From contig JAAOMT010000071.1 in the NCBI GenBank assembly GCA_016748015.1, positions 1 to 64,000 of the forward strand: DNA of 64,000 nt. Direction: 5' to 3'. The DNA comes from Geosiphon pyriformis (lineage: Eukaryota > Glomeromycota > Glomeromycetes > Archaeosporales > Geosiphonaceae). The stretch's first letter is position 1. Every line of letters begins with the position of its first letter. Below the pieces are notes generated by a model, which did not search any database, had not been told where the DNA came from, and saw only the letters and a program-made list of their open reading frames with translations. Position numbers and translations under genes: made by a program. Of the stretch, positions 48,651-60,110 are shown in pieces.

Positions 48651-48974
48651 ATTGTTTTAACCAGATTTTCATGACAACCTAAACACTTTGTGTGTGTTTA
48701 TCCGCTAACACGTCGCATTTAAAAGCTGATTCTATTAAAACATATGGTAGAAAATTTAGTTAGTAGGTATATAAAGCAGATTATAATTATACATGCATTA
48801 GATAGGATAGTAATCAGGCGTTTATTTAACTTGATGAAATAAAGAAAAAATAGTGACCAAATAAAAAATTTGTTCAAAAATGAATTAGTGGAATTATGTT
48901 TATTCTATTATATAGTACAAAAGATGTAGTCAATTTCAAAAAAATGATATTTCAGGATTTGCTCAAAGATTAAC

Positions 48975-49450
48975 CTATTTCCAACTTGGCTCCTTCATTA
49001 AAGCCTCTAGTTTTTGCATTGTAAAAGCTCTCGGCACTTTCCATACTTTTATTTTTGGAAAGCAAAAATACCAGCATTATATATAGCGCCTGGATGCTCT
49101 AGAATAATTGCCTGAATGAAATATTTTCCATGAATTACTAGATCTTTTTCCCCAGCCTCGGCGTCTGTCCTTGAGTACTCTAAATTATACCTATATGCAG
49201 CCTCTGCATGTCCGTTATCAGCTGCTAACTTCCAATAACTCAACCCAATTTTATGTCCTTTTGAACTTATGACCATGGATAAAATAATTACCAGCTTCTC
49301 TTATATTTTGGCTGACATAATTTTTGATAATTAGCCATGCTTGCTCATTTAATTTTTGCTGTTAAAATTTGATCTCTGTATCGAAACTAGGAATTTCTGC
49401 TATTCAATACACATTTCAACTATTAAGAGTTGCAAACTGAGTGGATAAGA
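48975..49450 (-). pseudogene. 3' relic of a pseudokinase-Sel1 gene
   Basis: The minus strand carries the last part of the family only: SYWKLAADNGHAEAAYRYN, AEAGEKDLVIHGKYF and AIILEHPGAIYNAGIFAFQK. The final exon segment is shortened by a deletion near 49021. Upstream of about 49270, the frame is broken in the repeat that reads AQYYAGNYF in the intact copies. No kinase or N-terminal helical sequence remains. The 3' flank (48650-48975) matches that of copy B, so the fragment arose by tandem duplication of this end of the locus on the same strand, followed by decay. It is not expected to be functional. Confidence 0.75.
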
Positions 49451-50025
49451 GACCCCGTCGTCTAAATTTTTTCTACATATCTCTCTCAATTACTTCTTAT
49501 AATTTATTGTTTTTTGTTTGATAGGAGCATATTACAAAATGTTTCCAAAATACAGTAATGGATATTTGACCCATTTGAAAACGTTTCAGAAATGCTTCAT
49601 TTGAGATATGAATCATAGGTCAATAAAGCATTTTTATTAATAATATGTTTTATATTAAGTGGAAAACACATTTTTATCCATTTTAAGTTAGTACTATTTT
49701 AACTAAATGTGTAAAAAATCTGGGAAATAATCAAAACACCTGTTTATATTAATAATAAAGTAATGAAGATTCTAATTTTTTTGAATAAGATATTAAAAAT
49801 GATGCTTTAAAAAAGCTTGTACTTTTAGCTTTCAAGTCAATTCTTATGAAAAATCGTTTCCATGGAATGTTCTTTTTAATTATTAATATTCCACATGCAA
49901 CAAGAATCATAAAAGTAAATAATTCCTTTGTTAATGCATGTTAAAAATTGCTTCTGCGTGTCACATTCCATCTCAAATTTCCATATAGAATTTCATTTTA
50001 GGAATGAAATTAGATTTGAAAGCGT
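49451..50025. other. Upstream flank of pseudokinase copy C
   Basis: Non-coding. It includes a stretch around 49580-49640 resembling 17395-17440, and AAATAATTCCTTTGT at 49918-49932, the counterpart of the element upstream of copies A and B. Confidence 0.45.
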
Positions 50026-50033
50026 TATAAAAG
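50026..50033 (+). promoter_or_regulatory. TATA box of pseudokinase copy C
   Basis: TATAAAAG lies 102 bp before the ATG at 50128, further away than in copies A and B. It follows AGCGT, and in copy A a similar AAAGCG follows the box instead. Confidence 0.4.
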
Positions 50034-50127
50034 ATAGACCTTTTCTTTAAATTTTGGTCATAAAAGCATTTAAATTATCTCTCATTAAAAGTTATTAAGA
50101 AAAATTCTTAGAATCTAAATTCAAAAT

Positions 50128-52439
50128 ATGGCTCAAACTGCCTTCCGTGTTACCGAAATAGTAGCTGGAATGACAGGTAATCTTTAGATAGTTTCATGCT
50201 GAAATATGATATCGCGACCAGAATTGTGTAGTTTCCTAAATCAGCATTCTTCATCTTGTGTTTAGTAGTTCCAGGAGTGGAAAGCATCACTCAGCTGATC
50301 ATAGAGATTTTGAGCATTGCTCAACAAGTTAAGGCAAATAAAAAAAGCTGTGAAATATTGGCTGATAAGGTCAAAGTTGCCCAAGAGAATCTTGATAAGG
50401 GAATAAGTCCTTCATGTGGACAAGAAGCTATTAGGGCTTACATTGTGGCTCTCCGCAAAATTGAAGCGTTTTTAAGGAAAAAAACGAGATCCTGTAGTAA
50501 GGTGAAGCAATTTTTTACCGCTAAAGATGTAAGTAGTAAATCTTTATGGCGATTGTTTCTTTGATAAATAAATGAAAAAAACTCTTATTCGTTTGGAAAT
50601 TTCAAGACAGCAAAGGAGGTTAAACAACTAATCAAGGAATTAGACCAGTCAAGCATAGCTTTAACTTTGGCTGTTGTTAGGAACATTGATCTTTCCCGAG
50701 AAACAAGTAATGTATCAAATGATAATCTGAAAATTCCCGATGGTGATATCGTTGACACCAAAGAAGGAATCCCAATTGTACGTGGTAGCCAGAATCATGT
50801 AAAAAAAAAGATTTCACCCACAAGGCTTTCAAGAGGTAGCAGAAAAAAAGATTGGAAAGCTCAATGAAAATCAGACAATAGACAAGAACTTTTGGGAAGA
50901 AATTGAAATTTGGAAGCAATTGGGAAAAGCTCCAGGAATTTTAAAATTGTAAGTTAAGTTTTTATAGATTTAAGTAAAAAAAAAATGACACTGATTGAGT
51001 TTATATTTTCTTAATGCGTTAATTTTAGTTATGGTATTGTTGAACGCAATGGTGAAATGTTTACTATAAGCGAATGGGCAAATAACAGCGACTTGGAAAG
51101 CTACTTCAAGATTGAAAACCCAAAACTTAGATTAGGCTGGGATCAAAAGAATAAGATTGCATCTCAGGTAGCAGCTGCTTTAGCACATTGCCATAACATG
51201 GATATACTTCATCACGATGTTAGAAGGTAATTTCAAACAATCATATGATCACCAGGAGCTTTCAAATAACAAGATTATTGAAAATTTTTGGGGTTTTTTA
51301 AATATTCAGTCACAATGTCTTATTAGATAAAAATCTCAATGCAAACTCACGAATTTTCAGCTATCTCGAAAAGTTCGAGATGCGCTTTCTAAAAATGTAA
51401 TCGATAAAATGCGTCTAATTAGGTAGGCATAGTTATAAACTTATACTTTGATATTCCGAGGTTTAAACATATGTTTATGATCTAATTTTTCTAACTCTAA
51501 GATGGACGGCCCCTGAGAGAATGGTAAATGATATTTCAGAACAACCGAGGTATACGAGGAAATGTGATGTTTACAGGTAAATGTCATTTTCCGAGCTGAA
51601 TTGAAGCAGTATATAATAAAATTTATTAATAAAACTATTACGTTTTTGGCTTTTATTTGTTTTAAACCATAACTATTAGTTACGGAATTTTACTTTGGGA
51701 AATTGCTACACAGCAATTGCCGTTTGGCGATGTTGAAAATTATAGAGTACCAGACAAAGTGAAAGCTGGCGAACGACCGACTATTAAGATACCCCATATT
51801 CCTCCTGAATATCAGAAAGTGATGGTTAAAGCATGGAATGAGGATCCTGGAGATCGGCCTGTCATGTCAAAAATCCATCGAAAACTACACGAGCTTGCAG
51901 AGAAACTCAATTTAGACGATTGGATGCCTTGTCCAAGCAGTGTGATTAATGAAGAAATGGAAGGGCCAGGAATCGATGCAGGAATCAAATATTACCACCA
52001 AGGAAAGTATAAGCAAGCATGGCAAATTATTGAGCCGTGTGCCAGTCAAAAAATGAGGGAAGCGCAGTATTATGTTGGTAATTACTATATAAACGGTTAC
52101 CCTCCAGTTCCAAAGGACGTTGCAACTGGATTGCAATATTGGAACTTAGCAGCTGACAACGGACATGCAGAGGCTGCATTTAAGTTCAGTTTAGCCTATT
52201 CAAAGTTAAATGGTGAGGCCGGGAAATTAGACCCAGAGATTTCTCAAACTTATTTTCAAAAAGCAGTGGAACTAGAATATCCAGCCGCCTTGTATAAAGC
52301 TGGGATTTATTATTTCCAGAAAGGAAGATATGCCCAAGGCCAAACCTACTTGGAGATGGCTCACACGGCAGGTGTTTCCCAGGCTAAGTCGAAACTGGAG
52401 GTCTTGATGAAGCAGGCAAATTTGCCAAAAATTGATTAG
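50128..52439 (+). pseudogene. Pseudokinase-Sel1 gene with two frameshifts (copy C)
   Basis: The seven-exon structure is retained: 50128-50176, 50266-50528, 50607-50948, 51029-51226, 51310-51422, 51502-51576 and 51680-52439. Two lesions are seen by comparison with copies A and B. An A9 run at about 50801-50809 has one extra base just after GSQNHVK, truncating the kinase lobe. Exon 5 is 113 nt instead of 114: a G is missing where the paralogues have GCAAAGCTC (about 51345), just before NFQ. Apart from these, the reading is family-typical: ITQLIIEILSIAQQVKANKK, HHDVR, RWTAPERM, and a clean 240-codon C-terminal ORF with Sel1 repeats (AQYYVGNYYINGYPPVPKDV). The N-terminal helical domain could still be expressed alone as a ~230-residue product. 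It is probably a recent pseudogene; the A9 change alone could be a sequencing error. Confidence 0.75.
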
Positions 52440-53809
52440 CTATTATTTGAGTTTTAAACTCAATTCCCGAGATACCTTCTTTACCTTGTACAAAAAGAAA
52501 TCTAATTTTCTAGACGTTCCCTAGTGATTTAAACTAGCGCCATGAGGCCAAAAATGATAAGTGAACTTTTGATTTTATTTAGAATAATTTAATGTAGATT
52601 ATAAAAATCTTTAAAATATTGAGTTTATTACCAATATTTCAAGTGTTAAATTAGTGTACAAATAATACAGATTAAAGTAACTTATCATTAAGCGACTTTA
52701 TTATGGAATATAATTATTCATGTTTTTGTATTTTTAATAAATTAGTATTTAAAACATAAATCATATTGTATTTTACAACAAAAACATACTATTAAATAAT
52801 ATTACATTTTTAAAATTTAAATTATCTTCAAAAATTTATTAATCATATATTTTGGTTACCAAAAAAATAAACTTATTAAAATTATAAAAATTATGAAATT
52901 TTTTTTCTCTATTTGAAGGATTGAAATTATAATTTCAACTATTAAATTTGGGTATCAGATAAAAAACGATATCATTCCGAGAATTGACTTTAAAGAAGTT
53001 AGATAGAATTTGAGTTACTTTTTGATCTAAAAAGTTTCATTTCCTAGAATAACAAAAACTAGTTTTTTAACAATGGAAATAGTTTCAAGTAAAAAAACTT
53101 ATACAGTAATTCAAACTGTTCCAAGCCTATCTCTCCAAAACTTAATTGCTAAAATATATTCAATTATTAAAAACCTTGAATAAATGTGGCATATCTTTTA
53201 AAATATTTTTATTTTCATGCATTAAGATCATTTGGTAAAAAAACATTCGGACTTTGAAAAATTGAACAATGCTTTTGATATGGTGCTATATAGAAAAACG
53301 AGAATGTTAAATGAGGTTCAATTATTTGAAATATGAAACCTCACTTTTAGCTCAAAAGACTAATTATAAGAGGATATTTTACAAAAATCTATTTCAAATT
53401 TTTGGTAAAATTAATAACTGATTATGTGAATAGATTATTGCCAAAAAAATATGCATCTATTTATATTTTTAAAATTCAAGGAATATGTTAATTTTACAGA
53501 CTAAAAGTTTTTATCAAGAACTTTTACCAATTAAAATTTTAATAAAGAAGCAATCTTGACTAAAATTGATAAACATGCCACTAAAATTATTAAATGGTGT
53601 CACTTGTCATAAAAGAAGAAAAGTGTATTTACTTTGGCTATGTTATGTTTAAAATAATAATAATTTTCGTCCTTGAGCTCTTTCCAAAAGCAATAAACTC
53701 ATTTTTCAAAATATAAAGGTTAATAACTCAAACCATTTATATGAATAAAATACAGCAAAATAAAATTTTACAAATATATCTACCAAAAATATGTTTTTAC
53801 ACATCTTGA
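52440..53809. other. AT-rich intergenic region
   Basis: About 1.4 kb with A/T-rich, low-complexity sequence. No ORF, RNA gene or repeat family is recognised. Confidence 0.45.
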
Positions 53810-54560
53810 GCTGCTAATTCATACCATCTTTTAATCGTCCGTCACATTTCTGAATGCCCAAAACTTGTCCAACAAACACCTTTCAGCTGCTTGTAGAACT
53901 CCTTAAATGGAGCAAATCCATGATCTTGACTGTTGGAAGAAAAGCAAATGCAATAAATATTCTTTTTAATAAATTGTGATTCTGTCAACAAGTAACCAGT
54001 TTTTTGATAAGACTCTTCCAACTAAGTCACTATCATTTTCTTTTACGGTGAAACTCAAAAAAACGCAAAAATGTAAAAAATTCATAATAGCTTAACCATT
54101 AATTTGGATAATTTTTTAGGCAGCGCAATTATTTTCATATAAGGTCAGCTACTTCAAATGGACTTTCTATATTAAACTTGAGATCTTTTATTTTATTTCC
54201 ATATTTAATTTTAGATAAAATTATTTACTTGGAAAGTACCAAGCTTACCAACTGAATTATTTTTATATGCAAAATGTAATATGCAAAAATGGCTAAATCC
54301 CGGATATTCATTACCTGGCCTATTTCTCGCAAATTGGCAAAATCGTGCACGGAAATCATTTTCTTACGGCAGCCGAAACCAATGCGCTCAAAGAAATGCA
54401 TCTAGGGTTCGAAGTTGACAAGTAAAATGTTTAGGGCAAGCTCTTAGAATACTTTGCCATTTTGCCCAAGCATGTCCTTTATCTCCAATAATAATCTGCA
54501 TGATGACCTTCAAGCATGACTTCCATGTCATGCCCTGCCGTGGTCATCATATAGCTCAGA
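53810..54560 (-). pseudogene. Decayed gene on minus strand, family not recognised
   Basis: The minus strand from about 54560 reads MMTTAGHDMEVMLEGHHADY, then GDKGHAWAKWQSILRACPKH and FTCQLRTLDAFL. After two in-frame stops, ENDFRARFCQFARNRPGNEY ends near 54300. A second piece, about 53970-53810, reads KNIYCICFSSNSQDHGFAPF and KEFYKQLKGVCWTSFGHSEM. The segments are rich in Trp, His and Cys, unlike the AT-driven noise around them, so the region was once coding. Several stops and gaps make it non-functional. It could derive from a mobile-element ORF or a dispersed gene family. No catalytic motif is certain. Confidence 0.4.
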
Positions 54561-55609
54561 CCTAAAAAATATTGTGATTATTTGGTCTCTTTTAAAGCAT
54601 AATGTAGAGAAAAGAGGGTGGCAAAAAAAACAGTTTCTCAAGAGATTTTAATTGGGCTAGTAGAAAAAAAATGAGTAAACCTTCTAGAGAAGGTAGTACT
54701 TAATAATATTCGTAACATGCTTGTTCGCATTCAAGCTTGTGTAAAATTCAGAAGATCATATAACATGTTAGTTTCAGTTAATTGAAAATTAAAGAACGGT
54801 TTATCTCTTATTTAAGATTCAAAATGTGTTAAATAACTTTCGGAGATAAAATACTTGTGTTTAGTTTAATTAAAATGGGGAAGAAATTTTTTAATTGAAA
54901 TTTTTAAGTTTTTTTAAAAATTAGTTTCATATTTTATTTTTATATTAAATGACTTTAATACATTTTTTAATTACGTTTGTAAATATAAAAAAATAAACAG
55001 ATTTTTAATTATAAAATAAAAATTTTTATAGTTTGGAAAATTATTCAATTAATAATAATTACAAATAAATATTTTAATTATATAAAATCTATTAAGTCAC
55101 AATAAAAAAAACTAAAAGAGAAAAATGTATAATTGTCAATCCTATCAAATATATCTTCATAATTTTAATTTAATTATGTTCATAATAAGTTTTTTTCATT
55201 AGCTTTATTCATACTAATCTTTGTCTTTTAGTTTGAACTTAACATCTCTTTTCAGGAAAATTATCTGGATGTCTTATATGAGCTTTTGGATTTCTTCATT
55301 TTATGGGACTTAAGTTAAATAATGCATTTCCAATTATAGGATAAACATTAGAAACCTCATCAATATTCTTCAAGGTTACATGTATTAAACACTCACTGTA
55401 AAATTTCTTACTTCCAATGCTATATCCTCTAATAGCGGCTTTCGTGAAAGATTTTATTATAAATCTCGTGACCTTTTTTCTGTTTCCAAGTTTTTGATTG
55501 GCCCTAAGTAGTGATATTCAAAGTTTTAGTATATCATCAAGGTTTTGGGTCTAAAATTTAAATAAGGCAAAATGTCTTAAGGAGGAAGGCGCGAGCTTTA
55601 AACACATAA
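54561..55609. other. AT-rich intergenic region
   Basis: No gene is seen. Composition is very A/T-rich at 54850-55230 and more balanced from 55380. Confidence 0.4.
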
Positions 55610-55639
55610 CCCCACCCAGGGTTCGAACCCTGTGTGGGG
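55610..55639. repeat. GC-rich palindrome with B-box-like core
   Basis: A 14-bp inverted repeat with one mismatch (CCCCACCCAGGGTT / AACCCTGTGTGGGG) around CG. Its core GGTTCGAACCC matches the RNA polymerase III B-box pattern. No acceptor, D or anticodon arm could be folded around it, so it is not called a tRNA. It stands out strongly from the AT-rich surroundings and adjoins an 82-bp tandem array. Confidence 0.6.
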
Positions 55640-55657
55640 CTAAATCTAATATATATG

Positions 55658-55903
55658 TCCGGAATGACGTAAAACTATCCGTCTGGATATGACGTAAAAC
55701 TATCTGTCGCTGGAAGACGACACTAAATACCCCGTCCCATCCGGAATGATGTAAATCTATCCGTCTGGATATGACGTAAAACTATCTGTCGCTGGAAGAC
55801 GACACTAAATACCCCGTCCCATCTGGAATGATGTAAAACTATCCATCCGGCTATGATGTAAAACTACCCGTCAAAGGAAAATGACGGTAAACACCACTTG
55901 CAA
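55658..55903. repeat. Tandem array, 82-bp unit, three copies
   Basis: Units start at 55658, 55740 and 55822. The first two are almost identical over 82 bp; the third diverges in its second half. Within a unit, a ~25-bp subrepeat (GGAATGACGTAAAACTATCC and GGATATGACGTAAAACTATC) occurs twice, followed by GTCGCTGGAAGACGACACTAA. It is non-coding. It could be a minisatellite or the internal repeat of a mobile element whose other parts are not recognised. Confidence 0.8.
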
Positions 55904-57064
55904 TGATGATAAATAAAATCTGAGCGTGATCTCTAATATAAACAGTTCTTTTATTAAAAAATATTGTAGACTCATAAAACTTCCATAAACAACTTTTTAA
56001 TTTACCTCGACTATCTGTTCTTTTTATTCAAATGCATACTTTCACTATTGGTTTTCTCTTTCTAAACAACGTGTCTAATGTAGAAACTGATAAGATGCCC
56101 ACGAACAAGTTTACAATTTACTGTTTTTTTTTTCATTATTCCTTTTCTCTTTTAGCTTATTATTAGCTCATGCTACCCAAGATGAAGTATACTTAAAGAT
56201 ATATTTATAGTAGATATAAGTTGCTCAAATAGCGGCTGATAAACTTATTACAATCCATCCTGCTGCGTAGACTGCAAATATGGAAACAGCGAATCCGAAA
56301 AACAATGCCTATGGTTTCATACATTCGACCAGAAGTCTTATAAGTTAAAAGTTTTACAACGCTCAAATATATGGTAACATGTTAACATAGGAATCTTTAA
56401 TAGGACAGTCTTTTTATCTTTGTTTCAAATCCTATTTTAATTCAGAAGTTTGATTTCTATTATATTAAACATAACAATTCTTAAAATCTAGTTTAAAAAT
56501 TAAAATGCAGCTCATGCTTTTTCAGACACCTGAGCCGATCAAGACCACACTATTTATCTCCACATCTGGCTGAAATTTATCAATGCTCTTTTGAAGTTCA
56601 ATAAACACCCACCTTCTTCAGCAATGAACCCCTCTTTTTCACATCTCTCATGGTGCAGATTCATGAACATCCTAACCAAACCCTCAACCCTTGATTGGGT
56701 TTCCCAAATATCCTACTTGAATCAACAATCCATTCCTTAAAAACGAACCCTTTAACCAAATTAGCATACAAATACACCTAATCGGGATACATCAATGAAT
56801 GCAAAACTTCGCAAATGCTAGAGCGGATCCTAGGTCCCTCGTAAGAACATCTCCCAAACTCCGAACATTGGCGTGCGATATCAACTCTGGTATCTCTATC
56901 GTAACAGCAGACGATTCAACCTCACTGATCTTCAGGCATCTGGTGCTAGAATAATCACTGTTATAAACTTTTTTTCTCTCAGCGACCGGCAAAAGGCCGT
57001 CTAAAGTCATCATAGCATATGTACGGAAATCAGCCGTTTTTCGGTTCATCGTTCCCGATTTCAG
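55904..57064. other. Intergenic region with possible coding traces
   Basis: AT-rich until about 56500. From 56780 to 57060 the composition is more balanced and short open stretches occur on both strands (for example 56792-57103 minus). These may be lost 5' exons of the 57-kb gene; none could be joined. Confidence 0.3.
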
Positions 57065-57830
57065 ATGCGAATCTTGATGTCGTACTTTTCCAATCGATTC
57101 CATTCATGGTTACCGTGTCGAGCCTCTTGTGCGCTTGGTCCATCCCCCCGCAACAAAGAAATTGACAGCAACAGCCGCCGAAAGTCTGGTCAGAAGACAG
57201 ACTGTATTGTCTCAATATGGAACAAATCAGAACAAGAGCTTTTGATCTGTGAAACAATTAGGCCGCCAAATGCTAATGACCTTGATCACTTCGGTTATGA
57301 CAAGATCAAAATACAAAAGGGCCTCAAAGACATCTTAAACCTGATTGCAAAACGGGCAAAGTTTGGCAACGTGGAAATCTTTAAAAAATTAAGGGTTTAT
57401 GGGCTGCATTTCTTTGGTAGGTTTACCACTACCTATTTAATAGTGTAACATTGTATTCCCTCTAATGTTGTCATCTTTTTTAGGCTGGAATGACCTCACA
57501 AGAATGTCTACCGCTTTAATCAAATTGCAGCCTTCCAGATTCCCCGAATTCCCAAGATCATCACTGGATCCCAATCATGATTCAAATGCTTATTCACTGA
57601 AGGTATAATTCTTTCTTCTCTACATGTTCTTGTTTTATGAATTTAATAATCTAAATGTTCTTCAGACCTTGGTGAATCAAGCATCAGATGACATTGACGA
57701 GTTGTTAGGTTCTGCTGTCTACGATCAAATAGAACAGAATACAACTCCACCAACATCACCAATTCTCACCATATCAGCAACATTGGATACACCAAATACT
57801 CTTAAACGAATCAAGCATCCAGCAATGTAA
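57065..57830 (+). CDS. Three-exon hypothetical gene of a repeated family
   Basis: Exons 57065-57416, 57484-57602 and 57666-57830 join in phase to 636 nt and 211 residues. The first exon has SRRKSGQKTDCIVSIW, then ELLICETIRPPNANDLDHFG, then KGLKDILNLIAKRAKFGN and IFKKLRVYGLHFFG. The short second exon is Pro/Ser-rich. The last exon has NQASDDIDELLGSAVYDQ and a Ser/Thr/Pro-rich end TPPTSPILTISATLDTP. The beta-strand pattern around TDCIVSI...ELLICETI is reminiscent of nuclease-like folds with a D-x(n)-E-x-K motif, but the Lys is not present, so this is only a hint. The protein is probably 5'-truncated, as no leader region or convincing Kozak context is evident. A fragment of a similar gene lies at 22.6 kb. 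Confidence 0.5.
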
Positions 57831-57920
57831 AATTTTTAATCAGTAACGGTGACTATTTTTCATTTATCTTCTTTTTTCGCCAACTCACCCCTCCGACTGT
57901 TCATATTTGGCTCCCGTTCC

Positions 57921-58133
57921 CAACAGACAGCCATCTACTTAATAGAGGTCATGGCTGTTTGATCACTTGCTGAGTTTCGGCTGTGTGGTTCGGGTTTAAC
58001 ACATAACTAAATCTATAGTAGATGAGATGTTTCTGGTCGTGAGGGAGGCACCTAGCCCAACAGACAGTTATCTACTTCATAGAGGTTATGGCTGTTTGAT
58101 CACTTGCTGGTTTCAGCTGTGCGGGCTGGGGCT
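57921..58133. repeat. Two direct repeats of ~75 bp, 136 bp apart
   Basis: The segment starting CCAACAGACAGCCATCTACT at 57921 recurs at 58057 with ~85-90% identity by eye. Both contain ATAGAGGTYATGGCTGTTTG and ATCACTTGCTG. They are GC-richer than the surroundings and non-coding. Each copy includes a short inverted repeat (ACAGCCAT / ATGGCTGT; diverged to ACAGTTAT in the second). Confidence 0.65.
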
Positions 58134-59906
58134 CTCTGTTGAGGGACCTGGAGTGGCTATGATTAATCAATTCATATAAGATGACATCATTTTTTCTCTC
58201 TTTCCCGTTTTTTCATGTCTTGCAAGAGCTCCAAGGAAAATGAATTTGTTTTAATAATAATAATAAGAAGGGGTGGTTCAATTGTTTGGGTTGTTCATGA
58301 TTTCTGAAGATCAAATCTACTGTTTATTTAATGATTATGTGATTTTTTATAAACAAAATGCTATGAGATTCAAATTGAGCTGCTATAGGCTATATAATAA
58401 AACCTGCAAGGTGTATCATCAGGCTTAGGGCAGTTTGTCAAGGCCTACCTGTCAGGTAATTGATGTAAAATAACAAAGTGCTGTAGCTGTCTGCAAAAGT
58501 TTGGTCTCAGAAGTTTTGTTTACATTAAAGCAAAACCAATCAACATTGAATCAATTTTAATTTTGCATTCAAAGTTCATGGATTATAAAGCATTATCTTT
58601 GTTGCTCTTTCTAGAACACCCCCGTACACATTTTAGCGTATTATAAATGCCACGAACGTACCCGCCTAGCGTAGCGCGAAATTGGTACCGAAAGTGTTGA
58701 CTAAAAATCTTCTTACGTATGGTTCTATTACAAGTGGCTTCCGTTAAAACCGAATATGGATAATCCGAAGATCATTAAATAAAAATTGCCATTGTTTATT
58801 ATATGAATAAAAAAGGTATTTATTTGAATAAAAATTTGTTTAAATCAGTAAAAAAATTTATTATTGTAATTATTAGGTATTTAAATTAAAGATAATTGCA
58901 ATGTATTAATTATATTTTATATTTTTATTGTTTATAATAATGTAATATTCTAAGATTTGTTTTAAATTCACAATTTTTTATCATTTGAGACCACAATTCG
59001 GAGTGATTACTTTAAAATTATTCGAGTTTTAGCTTGAAAAAGGATAAAGTATATATAATAAAAATAATTTCAAAAAACAATTTAATTTAATAGAGAAACA
59101 TATAACCTAATACACCAATACTTTGTATACCTGCTGTTATTAGTAATAGAAGTCTCTCAATTCGGTGAGGCATTGATCGAACTAAATCCTGATAAAAAAC
59201 TCTTGTTGAATTATTGCCCATTCCTTTGAAATAATTTGGTCCAATACACGAATGCTTGATAATCTTGCCAGCATTATCTATTATTATGATATTTTTAACT
59301 GATTATGAAAAGCATCCCACAGTTTTGGCAATGTCTAAATTCTTGTGGGCAGGTTTTTTTGCCACTATGATGTCAGTAAAATTAGAGATAATTTTATAAC
59401 CCCTTGTATATAGAAAAGAATGCATTTTGGATCAAAATACACATGCGGACTAATTAGGTAAGTGGTACACACATCCCTATACATTGATTAGCTGAATTGC
59501 ATGCAAATTAAGAAATCAAAATTTGAATTTTCACAATGCTTTGTCATTCCGATAATGTTTAATTTTTATTTATTCTTGCTGTTTTTTATTATTTTGATAA
59601 GTTTACCAAATTTTTAAACTTTTTTTATTGTCTATTTAATGAAATATTATTTTGTTTAAATTTTTATTTTTGCAGATTAATTTGATTAAGATTGAAATCT
59701 ATATTTGAATTGATTGTTTCGACGAAATATTGTTAATTTACAATGGTTTGAAATTTTCGTGTTGAGGTTCTTTGTGCATTCTAACAAATTTTTTCATCCA
59801 AGTCATAAAAATTTGATAAAATCTTCTGCCTCAATTCTCACAAAAGAATTAATATTAAAGCTTAAAAATTTTGAAACAAAACCCATGAATTGGAATCCTA
59901 AGATCT
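58134..59906. other. Intergenic region
   Basis: About 1.8 kb. A GC-richer patch at about 58640-58700 (ACCCGCCTAGCGTAGCGCGA and GGTACC) may be the end of a decayed transposon. The rest is AT-rich with no supported ORF; the ORF at 59714-59908 is low-complexity. Confidence 0.4.
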
Positions 59907-60110
59907 GAAAAATTTCTAATATCATTAATTTTAATAACTATTCTAAAAGATAATCATATAAAACTTTTTCTGTAAAAGTCGAATTAGCAAGAAACGAAAG
60001 GATCTCAGTTATCGGGATAACTTCAACAAGGTGAGCTTAAAAAATCGTATAGATTTTTCAGAAGCAAGGGTTATTAAATTATTTTTTATTAATTTTAGAA
60101 GCCAAGAAAA
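59907..60110 (+). pseudogene. Relic of the class-3 lipase-like gene
   Basis: Sequence from about 59907 matches the end of exon 1, intron 1 and start of exon 2 of the 31-kb lipase-like gene. Shared stretches include the intron text (TCTAATATC..., TAACTATTCTAAA), the exon-2 start AAAGYYGAATTAGCAAGA, AAAGGAYCTCAGTTATC-like sequence, and GTGAGCTTAAAAA. Deletions and stops destroy the frame, and everything beyond the fragment is absent. It is a truncated duplicate retaining an intron, so it arose by DNA-level duplication, not retroposition. Confidence 0.65.

Noticed and set aside
55595-55645. tRNA gene suggested by GGTTCGAACCC
   Set aside because: No D-arm, anticodon arm or acceptor stem could be placed on either strand; only the palindrome is reported.
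56792-57257. Minus-strand ORFs opposite the 57-kb gene
   Set aside because: They overlap a well-joined plus-strand exon and show no recognisable domain.
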